Position numbers and translations under genes: made by a program. Source: an uncultured Verrucomicrobiota bacterium (GTDB lineage: Bacteria > Verrucomicrobiota > Verrucomicrobiia > Limisphaerales > UBA9464). From it: a stretch of 6,545 bases of DNA. This document shows, piece after piece, positions 1 to 6,327 of this stretch. The stretch's first letter is position 1; each line of letters starts with the position of its first letter. The notes below the pieces were generated by a model. It was not told the DNA's origin. It did not search any database and worked only from the letters and a program-made list of their open reading frames with translations. The stretch is taken from contig CAIPFS010000469.1 of assembly GCA_903864375.1 (NCBI GenBank), positions 1 through 6,545 on the forward strand, in the 5' to 3' direction.

Positions 1-627
1 CATCTCTCCGCGAATGACCGAGTCGTACCCCGCCGCAGCGGCGACTCCCAATCCGTTAAACGGGATATTCCAGACCAGTTTCAGCCAGTGGGCCCGGTCC
101 AGCCGGTCTGCCACCTGACAGGGAATGCCCGCGTGACGGAAGGTGGTGGCCAGGTCGTGGGTTCGCGGCTCGGGCCATCGGCGGAATTCTCCAAACAGGA
201 TGCGACCGCCATTGATATGCCGGATTTCTCCGGGGGCCACGCGGTTGAGGGACACAAAACAGAGCCCCCCCAATATCTGTTCGATGGGAAACAGCTCCGC
301 CAGCAATTCTTCATTACCCAAACCGTTCTGCAGAGTCAGCAGAGCCGTCCTGGGGCCGACAAGAGGGGGAAGGAGGATGGGAAACTGATCATTGGCCGTC
401 GTTTTCAATCCGATGAGCACCAGGTCGCAGGGACCGATTTCTTCGGGTCGCCTGACGCAACGAGGGCGCGCCCGGAATGACTCGGACGCGCCCTCTACAG
501 CGACTCCCTGTCGGCGCACCTGATCAAAATCCGAGCGCAGCAGGAAGAAGGTGTCGTGCCCCGCGTGACACAATTTGGCTCCGTAGTAGGAACCGAGAGC
601 CCCACATCCAACCACAGCAATTTTCAT
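1..627 (-). CDS. panE: 2-dehydropantoate 2-reductase family protein (ketopantoate reductase), 3' end outside window
   Basis: Members of this family reduce 2-dehydropantoate to pantoate with NADPH in pantothenate/CoA biosynthesis, in the cytosol. The window holds 209 codons from ATG at 627. Family proteins are usually about 290-340 residues, so roughly the last third is missing beyond position 1. The protein opens with the Rossmann dinucleotide motif GCGALGSYYG (residues 7-16). Next come KTT (75-77) and QNGLGNEE (100-107), then AHWLKLVWNIPFNGL (179-193), in which K183 and N187 fit the family's catalytic lysine and substrate-binding asparagine. The C-terminal helical domain therefore begins inside the window. 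The frame is open throughout, including across a run of seven C at 265-271. It lies 72 bases downstream of the HU gene on the same strand, beyond a terminator, so it probably has its own promoter. No Shine-Dalgarno is visible. The family assignment is strong, but paralogues of unknown substrate exist, so the exact substrate is less certain. Confidence 0.88.
   Translation of the reverse strand, partial: MKIAVVGCGALGSYYGAKLCHAGHDTFFLLRSDFDQVRRQGVAVEGASESFRARPRCVRRPEEIGPCDLVLIGLKTTANDQFPILLPPLVGPRTALLTLQNGLGNEELLAELFPIEQILGGLCFVSLNRVAPGEIRHINGGRILFGEFRRWPEPRTHDLATTFRHAGIPCQVADRLDRAHWLKLVWNIPFNGLGVAAAAGYDSVIRGEM
462..495. repeat. Intragenic imperfect palindrome within panE
   Basis: Two perfect 9-base arms, GAGGGCGCG at 462-470 and CGCGCCCTC at 487-495, are inverted around a 16-base spacer. 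Inside them, after one C/A mismatch (471/486), three further pairs (472-474 with 483-485) and a possible G-T pair extend the stem, leaving a loop of about six bases. It covers panE codons 45-56, a variable stretch after the nucleotide-binding motif. No second copy was seen in the window. Its function is unknown and it may be chance in GC-rich coding DNA. Confidence 0.55.
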
Positions 628-674
628 CACTGAAGAATGGGGGCAATGCCCGCGAGAGCAAACCGATGGACCCC

Positions 675-699
675 AAAAATCCCCGAAAGGGGCTTTTGA
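675..699 (-). terminator. Rho-independent terminator downstream of the HU gene
   Basis: Read on the minus strand, directly after the HU stop codon, the sequence is AAAAG-CCCC-TTTC-GGGG-A-TTTTT. A CCCC/GGGG stem (681-684 with 689-692) has a four-base loop, is extended by A-T pairs across one G/A mismatch, and ends in a T-run (675-679). This fits an intrinsic terminator for HU and separates it from panE. The complementary strand also gives a hairpin with a GAAA tetraloop followed by CTTTT, so weak activity in the other direction is conceivable. Confidence 0.72.
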
Positions 700-987
700 T
701 TACTTGGTGCCCAGGATGGAGTCCTTGGCCGCCTTGGCCACGCGGAACTTCACGACCTTCTTGGCCGGGATCTTGATTTCCTTGTCGGTTCCCGGAATGC
801 GACCAATACGGGCCTTGCGATTAACCAGGACCAGCTTGCCAACGCCGGGGAACGTGAAGGTGTGTTTGGCGTTCTTGTAGGCCAGCTGGGCCAATTCATC
901 GAGAAATGTGACCGACTGCTTCTTGGTGAGACCGACTTTCTCTGCGAGGGCGGCGGCAATCTGGGACTTTGTTAAGGCTTTTGACAT
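700..987 (-). CDS. HU/IHF-family histone-like DNA-binding protein
   Basis: This 95-residue protein belongs to the HU/IHF superfamily of small dimeric nucleoid proteins that bend and compact DNA. It starts MSKALTKSQI, typical of HU helix 1. A helical dimerisation region follows (about 5-40), then the beta-strand turn TFPGVGKLVL (45-54), the DNA-embracing arm (about 56-76) and the C-terminal helix AKAAKDSI (84-91). Length is close to the usual 90-95. The arm tip reads GRIPGTDKE (62-70): the intercalating-type proline is kept (P65), but the common Arg-Asn-Pro is Arg-Ile-Pro and the following residues are unusual. The protein is lysine-rich, as expected. ATG at 987 is the only start that keeps helix 1, and no Shine-Dalgarno precedes it. 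The stop is followed at once by an intrinsic terminator, so it is probably monocistronic. Whether it acts as HU or as an IHF-like site-specific protein cannot be told from sequence alone. Confidence 0.93.
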   Translation of the reverse strand: MSKALTKSQIAAALAEKVGLTKKQSVTFLDELAQLAYKNAKHTFTFPGVGKLVLVNRKARIGRIPGTDKEIKIPAKKVVKFRVAKAAKDSILGTK

Positions 988-1171
988 GGGTACGAGTATT
1001 GTGGATGTAGTACAGGGTTCCAGCTAAATTCGAGCAGGAAACGGGCGCATTTAAGCAACCGGCGATGTTGCGGCAAGGGAAATTCCATGTGAATTCCCGA
1101 GTTCGGAGGGATTTCTGGCACGAAACCGGGCCTGACTTGACCGCCGTCCCTGTAATTCGCATGGTTGATGG
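988..1171. promoter_or_regulatory. Divergent intergenic region between HU and the kinase
   Basis: These 184 bases lie between two genes transcribed away from each other, so both promoters should be here. I could not identify a convincing -35/-10 pair on either strand. TTGACC at 1137-1142 resembles a -35 box facing the kinase, but a 17-base spacer lands on CATGGT only seven bases before the start codon, which is not plausible. The region does contain the inverted repeat at 1077-1098, listed separately, and no RNA gene that I can recognise. Confidence 0.5.
1077..1098. repeat. Short inverted repeat in the divergent promoter region
   Basis: GGGAAATTC (1077-1085) is inverted relative to GAATTCCC (1091-1098) around CATGT, giving an 8-base-pair stem with one unpaired A. 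Its place between two divergent genes, about 75 bases ahead of the kinase start and 90 ahead of the HU start, would suit an operator or a leader hairpin. There is no direct evidence for either. The arms are themselves built on a GAATTC palindrome, which makes chance occurrence easier. Confidence 0.4.
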
Positions 1172-2218
1172 GTGATTGATCCAACCGTCATCCTGAGCGA
1201 CTTTCGCTACGAAATCACCCGCAAGATTTTCGAAGGCGGCATGGGCATCGTCTATGAGGCGCTGCAGCACGGGACGCGTGGCTTCGTCAAACGTGTGGCC
1301 ATCAAGGTGATCCGGGACCGCTACGCGCGCCAGCAGGAGTTCATAGAAAATTTCATCGGCGAGGCCAAACTGGTGGCGGACTTGATTCACACCAATATCG
1401 TCCAGACCTATCATCTGGGTGAGTACCGCGGATCCTGCTTCATCTGCATGGAATTCATCCGCGGAGTGAATCTGGACCAGTTCATCACGCGTGTGAAGGA
1501 CACCGGTACCGAACTGCCGCATGATTTGTCGGTGTTCATCGTCAGCCGGGTGGCCCGTGGTCTGGCCTACGCCCATGCAAAATGTGACCGCTCCGGCGTT
1601 CCTCTCGGTCTGGTTCATCGGGACATCAGTCCCAAGAACATCATGATCGCTCTTGAAGGGGATGTGAAGATCACGGACTTCGGGATTGCCAAGGCCAAAG
1701 GCCTGCTGAAGGACAAAGAAGGCGAGGAGGTGGCGGGGAAACCGGAATGCATGAGCCCGGAGCAGGCCAACTTCCAGATCACAGACCGACGCTCCGACAT
1801 TTTCTCCGCTGGCATCCTTCTGAGTCATCTTCTGATCGGGAAGAACATTTTCAAAGCCAACTCACCGGAGGAGTCCCGCCAGAGGGTGCTCCATCTTCCC
1901 ATTCCTGATTTTCGTGAATTCAACCCGGCCATCGAACCGCGGTTGGCGGAAATCCTCGCCAAGGCCCTCAGCCGTGACGTGGCAGCGCGTTATCAAACCG
2001 CCGATGAATTCCTCTACGACCTGGAGTATTTCATCTACCACCGCGGATACGGCCCCACCAACGAGACGATGGGCAAGGTGGTGAGGGAACTTTTTGAGCA
2101 GGAGTTCAAACGGGTCGCGGATCCCATGCCCGAAGGGACCATCAAAATGGAATCACCGGATGGAAGCCGTGGACGGCCCAACAGCTTTTTTGACCGGATT
2201 AAGTCCCGATTTTCATGA
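1172..2218 (+). CDS. Cytosolic Ser/Thr protein kinase (Hanks type)
   Basis: This 348-residue eukaryotic-like kinase should transfer phosphate from ATP to Ser/Thr of partner proteins. Landmarks: glycine loop EGGMGIVYEA (21-30), ATP lysine K45 in VAIKVI, helix-C glutamate E64, catalytic loop HRDISPKN (149-156, D151), magnesium motif DFG (169-171), SPE in place of APE (195-197), D209, and R273 near the end of the domain. The PKA-type catalytic-loop lysine is replaced by Ser153, a pattern also known from myxobacterial kinases. No Ser, Thr or Tyr lies between DFG and SPE. There is no membrane segment and no PASTA or other sensor domain, and only a tail of about 65 residues (285-348) follows the kinase core. 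The start is GTG at 1172: an in-frame stop at 1166-1168 excludes anything further upstream, and a later start would cut into the glycine loop. Its stop overlaps the next gene (ATGA). The substrate is unknown. Confidence 0.94.
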   Translation: MIDPTVILSDFRYEITRKIFEGGMGIVYEALQHGTRGFVKRVAIKVIRDRYARQQEFIENFIGEAKLVADLIHTNIVQTYHLGEYRGSCFICMEFIRGVNLDQFITRVKDTGTELPHDLSVFIVSRVARGLAYAHAKCDRSGVPLGLVHRDISPKNIMIALEGDVKITDFGIAKAKGLLKDKEGEEVAGKPECMSPEQANFQITDRRSDIFSAGILLSHLLIGKNIFKANSPEESRQRVLHLPIPDFREFNPAIEPRLAEILAKALSRDVAARYQTADEFLYDLEYFIYHRGYGPTNETMGKVVRELFEQEFKRVADPMPEGTIKMESPDGSRGRPNSFFDRIKSRFS

Positions 2219-3105
2219 AAACAACCTCCCGACCGGTCACGCTGGGATTGCTGCAACATGGTTGCGGCACGGATCCCATGGAAAATCTGAAGACGTGCCT
2301 GGCCGCGGCCGAGGCGGCGGCGGACGCGGGTGCGCAAATCATTTGCACCCAGGAACTTTTCCGGTCGCAGTATTTTTGCCAGAGCGAGGAGCATCGCTTC
2401 TTCGAGCTGGCAGAGACCATACCTGGCCCCTCGACGGAGGCCTTCCAGGCCTTTGCCCGGCGCCGGGGGGTCGTGGTCGTCGCATCGCTTTTCGAGCGCC
2501 GCGCCAGCGGCCTCTACCATAATACGGCGGTGGTGATTGATGCCGACGGCAGCCTGCTGGGGCGCTACCGGAAGATGCACATCCCGGATGACCCACTCTT
2601 CTACGAAAAATTCTACTTCACGCCGGGGGACCTCGGCTTTCGATCCTGGAAGACTCGATTTGGCACCATCGGAGTGCTGATTTGCTGGGACCAGTGGTAT
2701 CCGGAGGCTGCAAGGCTGACGGCGCTGCAAGGGGCTGAAATTCTTTTCTATCCCACCGCCATCGGATGGCATCCCAGTGAAAAAGCGGTATACGGGCAGC
2801 GGCAGCATCAGGCCTGGGAAACGATTCAACGGTCGCATGGCGTGGCCAACGGCTGCTATGTCGCCTCCGTCAACCGGGTGGGCCACGAAACTCCCGTGGG
2901 TGGTGATGGACTCGAATTCTGGGGACAAAGTTTTGTCAGCGGAACCTCCGGGGAACTTCTGGCCAAAGCGGGAGTGGCTTCCACTGAGAACCTGGTGGTG
3001 ACGGTGGACCTGGGATCGGTGGATGTCACCCGGACCCATTGGCCATTTCTGCGGGACCGACGGGTGGATGCCTACTCCGATATCACCCGGCGATTCATCG
3101 ACTGA
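2215..3105 (+). CDS. aguB: N-carbamoylputrescine amidase-type carbon-nitrogen hydrolase
   Basis: This 296-residue member of the nitrilase superfamily is predicted to hydrolyse N-carbamoylputrescine to putrescine, CO2 and ammonia, the last step of the agmatine deiminase route. The Glu-Lys-Cys triad is present: E47 in CTQELFRSQYFC (44-55), K120 in YRKMHIPDDP (118-127) and C157 in LICWDQWYPE (155-164). ELFRSQYFC, the KMHIPDDP segment, FYPTAIGWHP (178-187) and THWPFLRDRR (274-283) are typical of the AguB/plant NLP1 branch rather than of general nitrilases. The length matches the family. ATG at 2215 overlaps the kinase stop by ATGA and gives the expected N-terminus leading into the first strand (VTLGLLQHG), so translation is probably coupled to the kinase. 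No agmatine deiminase gene (aguA) is in the window. Superfamily and triad are certain; the substrate is a strong inference from motif similarity. Confidence 0.9.
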   Translation: MKTTSRPVTLGLLQHGCGTDPMENLKTCLAAAEAAADAGAQIICTQELFRSQYFCQSEEHRFFELAETIPGPSTEAFQAFARRRGVVVVASLFERRASGLYHNTAVVIDADGSLLGRYRKMHIPDDPLFYEKFYFTPGDLGFRSWKTRFGTIGVLICWDQWYPEAARLTALQGAEILFYPTAIGWHPSEKAVYGQRQHQAWETIQRSHGVANGCYVASVNRVGHETPVGGDGLEFWGQSFVSGTSGELLAKAGVASTENLVVTVDLGSVDVTRTHWPFLRDRRVDAYSDITRRFID

Positions 3106-3130
3106 CCATCGGCGGCCAAAATACGGCGGA

Positions 3131-5647
3131 TTATTTGTACAGGAGCAGGAAATTGGCGGCTCCGGGAAGGTTGGAATCCGTCCGTTGCCCCACCACATAT
3201 TCCTCTGTGGAGCCCGGTTGAATGGACAGATACAGAACCCGGCAGTCCTTATCTCCCGGTACGGTGGCAGCAACCTCGAGTACCGCCTCGTCGGACCCGG
3301 GAGGAAATGAAACCACCCCGCCATTTCCCGAGTCCCGGGCGGTCCACCGGGCTCCTTTCACCGGAAAGAGCTGAAAATCAGCCGGGTTGGCCGCTTTGGG
3401 TCTCACGGTTTCGAAGGCGACACCGATGGACAACGGTCGAGCCAGTTGCTCCGGGGTACCGGTGCGATGAAAAACCAACCGTCCGCGCTGTCCGTTCACC
3501 CAACGGGCAACATCCCGTTCCATGGTCACCCAGACGACCGCGCCTTTGGTCCAATAGGAGGTCGCCCAGGCATCCTGGTACTCGTCAAAGACGCCCTCCC
3601 TGCCCTTTCCGGCGTCCACCCAGACACGGAACGTCACCAAGGCGTTGGTCGTTCGTACCGGAATACTGAATTGCGCAATGCCATTGGTGCCGCTGAGCAC
3701 CCGTTGCAAACCGAACGACATCTGGTTGATCCAGGTTTCCAGAACCACCATGCGTGCGGCCACCGGAAGCGTCGGGCGGCTGCGGATGATACTGGAAGGC
3801 TGGAGGGCAATCCGGGCGGGAACCCGAAGGAAGTTGTTGGTGAGCTGCGGCACCCCGAGAGTGACCTCGAGGGCACCCACGGTGATCCGATCCCCCGGGA
3901 TCGACATGGATCGGGTCAACCGCCGCTCCGGGGTGGAATTGCCGGCCAGCCACGCGAAGGTGGTTGTTCGATTGCTGGTCACGAGTGAAACCCGTTCGAC
4001 CTTTCCCGTCGGAACAAAGGCATCGAAGGAAAGAGGCAGGGCCGCCCGTTTTTGGGAATGCAGTTTTGCAGTACTGGAAATGAAGGTCGGAAAATCCCCC
4101 TCTTCATCGATGGGCTGCATTCCAACAAAATCGTAGGCCACCTTTGAGATTGAATTCTTTCGGAGGACAACATTTCCGGAGGGGGAGCGGGGAAAGGCGG
4201 GCCACGATTCTCCGATGGCCTCCTGACTGTCGTACTTCCGGATCACCTGAAAACTGGCCCCGGAGCCGACCATGCGATTGAAGGTGGACGGAGGTTCGGT
4301 GGTGAACCAGTTGCCAACCACCGTGGTATCCGAGGAGGCTCCGGCAAAAATGACCCCCGCGACCGGGTTGGTATCCATTCTTCCGATGACCAGCTCGCGG
4401 TCCTTCGTGACCGGGGTACCGTTGACAAAGGTGTAGTTCTGATAAATCGGGAAGGTCCACGGACCGCGAAATCGGATGGCATTGCCGCTGACATCGTAGT
4501 GGTGGTGACCAAATTTGAAGTCGGTCAGGGGCCATCCATGGTTCAGAATGCAGCCCACACCGAGTCCGATATTGTTGGTCAGGTCGATGTAGGAAATCAC
4601 CCCGGTGTCATTGTTCATCATGACTCCTCCGCCCACGACGACATTGCCGGTAACGGTGGCACCCCGGACTTCAGAGCTGCGACCGCCGCCACACCCAAAG
4701 GCGATCGGATTCAGGCCCCGGACCTGGTTCCGGCGAATCAGGGCCAGCCGACGATTTGGATCGGTGGAAAAAACCTCGGACACATAGTTCGGTTTGGTCT
4801 TTTCGCGGGTCACCCGGGCGTTGAAGGCGATGGCCGTGCAATAGCCTCCGTAAACGGAGCGCAGACCGTCGAGCTCACAATCCTCCACGACCACCGGGCG
4901 AGGATCGCCATCCTCGGGCTCCTGTCCCACATCGGCACTCGTGACAAAAATCGGGAAGATTTCGCAGCCCGAAGGGGTCACGGTGGTCTGCGGCACTGAA
5001 TTATGGGCACCGTAATTGCGGACGATGACATTCCGAATCCGGGCGGTGCGGGCGTAGATCCGCAACGGCTGCAACTTGTACGACCCGAGGAATTCAGGTC
5101 CGGAGAATTTTTGATTATCCCAATTGCCGTCCAGGGTGATGTTCTGAACCACAATGCGGGCGTAATCGATCTTCTTTTGGGCGTCGCCCACCAGCTCGAT
5201 CAGGCTGACAAAGCCATTGGCTCCGGTCCAGAATTGGCTGGGAAACAGCAGGACCGTTTTTTCCGCCTGCGGTTCGGTCCCCTGAATGGTGAGCCGCCAG
5301 CGTCCCGGTTCAGCGGTGAAGGTCGGCTTGGGATTCCAGGTCAGGTCCTGAACATCCCCGATGTACACGTTGGTATGGGTGCCTGGCAAAAATGTCAGTA
5401 CCGCCGACCGTTCCGGCTGGGCGTCGTTGAGGACCACTTCCTTGACCCACTTCCAATCGAACTGATGCGGATCACTGGAAGAAAAGCCGTGCTCTGGAGT
5501 GGAATGACCGGCGGCTCCAGTGGGTGAAAACCAAACCTCCACGGCGGCCCGGGCGATGCAGCCCGCCAGCCAGGAACTAACAAGTGCCCATCGAAGCAGC
5601 CAGGCAACGGCCGGTGGGACACCGCGACCGGGTAAAAGGGTTTTCAT
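3131..5647 (-). CDS. Large secreted right-handed beta-helix protein with C-terminal Calx-beta-like domain
   Basis: Counted from ATG at 5647 this is 838 residues; an in-frame TTG at 5680 would add 11. The N-terminus is an export signal: basic start MKTLLPGRG, a hydrophobic stretch to about residue 28, then WLAGC (26-30), which fits a lipobox with Cys30, and ARAAV (32-36), which fits ordinary signal peptidase cleavage. The mature protein begins like pectate-lyase-fold proteins (VWFSPTGAAG). It continues with short strands and Asn ladders, such as RIVVQNITLDGNW (164-176), ATVTGNVVVGGGVMMNN (330-346) and NVVLRKNSI (492-500), consistent with a parallel beta-helix over about 155-515. Residues 590-715 form an unassigned beta-rich region. 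Residues about 720-820 (GRLVFHRTG, AVLEVAA, VVGQR) resemble a Calx-beta domain. I could not identify catalytic residues or a PEP-CTERM sorting tail. It probably acts at the cell surface or outside, on or as an adhesin for polysaccharide; the substrate is unknown. It follows tmk closely. Confidence 0.8.
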   Translation of the reverse strand: MKTLLPGRGVPPAVAWLLRWALVSSWLAGCIARAAVEVWFSPTGAAGHSTPEHGFSSSDPHQFDWKWVKEVVLNDAQPERSAVLTFLPGTHTNVYIGDVQDLTWNPKPTFTAEPGRWRLTIQGTEPQAEKTVLLFPSQFWTGANGFVSLIELVGDAQKKIDYARIVVQNITLDGNWDNQKFSGPEFLGSYKLQPLRIYARTARIRNVIVRNYGAHNSVPQTTVTPSGCEIFPIFVTSADVGQEPEDGDPRPVVVEDCELDGLRSVYGGYCTAIAFNARVTREKTKPNYVSEVFSTDPNRRLALIRRNQVRGLNPIAFGCGGGRSSEVRGATVTGNVVVGGGVMMNNDTGVISYIDLTNNIGLGVGCILNHGWPLTDFKFGHHHYDVSGNAIRFRGPWTFPIYQNYTFVNGTPVTKDRELVIGRMDTNPVAGVIFAGASSDTTVVGNWFTTEPPSTFNRMVGSGASFQVIRKYDSQEAIGESWPAFPRSPSGNVVLRKNSISKVAYDFVGMQPIDEEGDFPTFISSTAKLHSQKRAALPLSFDAFVPTGKVERVSLVTSNRTTTFAWLAGNSTPERRLTRSMSIPGDRITVGALEVTLGVPQLTNNFLRVPARIALQPSSIIRSRPTLPVAARMVVLETWINQMSFGLQRVLSGTNGIAQFSIPVRTTNALVTFRVWVDAGKGREGVFDEYQDAWATSYWTKGAVVWVTMERDVARWVNGQRGRLVFHRTGTPEQLARPLSIGVAFETVRPKAANPADFQLFPVKGARWTARDSGNGGVVSFPPGSDEAVLEVAATVPGDKDCRVLYLSIQPGSTEEYVVGQRTDSNLPGAANFLLLYK

Positions 5648-5676
5648 GATGGGAGACAGGTATAACAGAATCGCGG

Positions 5677-6321
5677 TCAAAGCCGGAGTCGCGCGGAAAC
5701 CACCGCCCAGATGCGGGAAGCCACGTCTTCCATCGGACTCGAACCATCCAGTTCGATGAACCGTTCAGATTCCGTGGCCGCCAGTCCGGCATAAACCGCA
5801 TCCACCCGCGAGAAGAACCCGGCGGATTCCGCCTCAAAATGATCGGCTGGCACCGTCTGTCCCCCATTGCGTGATTCCATTCTTCGGCGGGCCTCCTCCG
5901 GAGAAACCCGAAGCCAGACCGTGAGTTGCGGACGGGTCGAGCCCACACTCCAGTCAATGAGTTGACGAAGCATCCCGGTATCCAGGCCGCGTCCGCCCCC
6001 CTGGTAGGCGAGGGTGGAATCGAAAAAACGGTCCATGATCACCACCGTCCCCTGGTCGATGGCAGGACGGACAACCTTGGCCACCAACTCCGCACGGCTG
6101 GCACAGAGCAAAAACAGTTCGGTCATCGGCTCCATGCCCTTTGATTCCGGGGCATGTTTGATCAGTTCCCGGAGCTTTTCGCCCAGCGGAGTGCCTCCGG
6201 GCTCGCGGATCACCGTCACCAGATGCCCCGCCGCTTTGATCCGATCTGCCAGCAGACGCACCTGAGTGCTCTTGCCAGCCGCTTCGCCACCTTCAAATGT
6301 CACCAAACTCCCGTGCGGCAT
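5677..6321 (-). CDS. tmk: Thymidylate kinase (dTMP kinase)
   Basis: This 214-residue protein phosphorylates dTMP to dTDP with ATP, an essential cytosolic step of DNA precursor synthesis. It has the P-loop FEGGEAAGKSTQ (9-20, K17), where the usual Gly before AGK is Ala. REPGGTPLGE (39-48) and the conserved R76 in CASRAEL follow. The DRx motif MDRFFDSTLAYQGGGRGLD (96-114) comes next, with D97-R98 and Q107 of the nucleotide site. The lid region 144-163 is rich in Arg (RRRMESR). Length is standard for bacterial Tmk. ATG at 6321 lies six bases after the stop of the upstream cytochrome frame, and its TGA (5677-5679) overlaps the alternative TTG start of the next gene, so the three are probably one transcript. 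No Shine-Dalgarno is visible before the ATG, and no in-frame alternative start would keep the P-loop strand. Confidence 0.96.
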   Translation of the reverse strand: MPHGSLVTFEGGEAAGKSTQVRLLADRIKAAGHLVTVIREPGGTPLGEKLRELIKHAPESKGMEPMTELFLLCASRAELVAKVVRPAIDQGTVVIMDRFFDSTLAYQGGGRGLDTGMLRQLIDWSVGSTRPQLTVWLRVSPEEARRRMESRNGGQTVPADHFEAESAGFFSRVDAVYAGLAATESERFIELDGSSPMEDVASRIWAVVSARLRL

Positions 6322-6327
6322 GGCCGG

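Noticed and set aside
265..271. Apparent frameshift in panE at a run of seven C.
   Set aside because: Counting the run carefully keeps the frame open, and the expected family residues continue on both sides.
1137..1165. TTGACC as a -35 promoter box for the kinase.
   Set aside because: The matching -10 position is CATGGT and lies only seven bases before the start codon, so it does not form a credible promoter.
896..1828. Open frame of 310 codons on the minus strand spanning part of HU, the intergenic region and half of the kinase.
   Set aside because: It overlaps the HU gene in another frame and is antisense to the kinase core; the translation has no recognisable motif.
3106..3130. Possible terminator in the gap between the converging amidase and beta-helix genes.
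   Set aside because: The 25 bases contain repeated CGGCGG words but no inverted stem with a following T-run on either strand.
2035..3324. Long open frame of 429 codons on the minus strand opposite the kinase end and the amidase.
   Set aside because: It is fully antisense to two genes with intact catalytic motifs, its translation shows no domain or plausible fold, and such frames are common opposite GC-rich codons.
3450..4425. CCGGGGTACCG word occurring twice in the beta-helix gene (near 3450 and 4420).
   Set aside because: The match does not extend into the flanks and codes for different local contexts; it looks like chance in GC-rich sequence.
4499..5527. Two consecutive plus-strand open frames (166 and 174 codons, same phase) opposite the beta-helix gene.
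   Set aside because: Both are shadows of the minus-strand gene, split by a stop, with no motif of their own.
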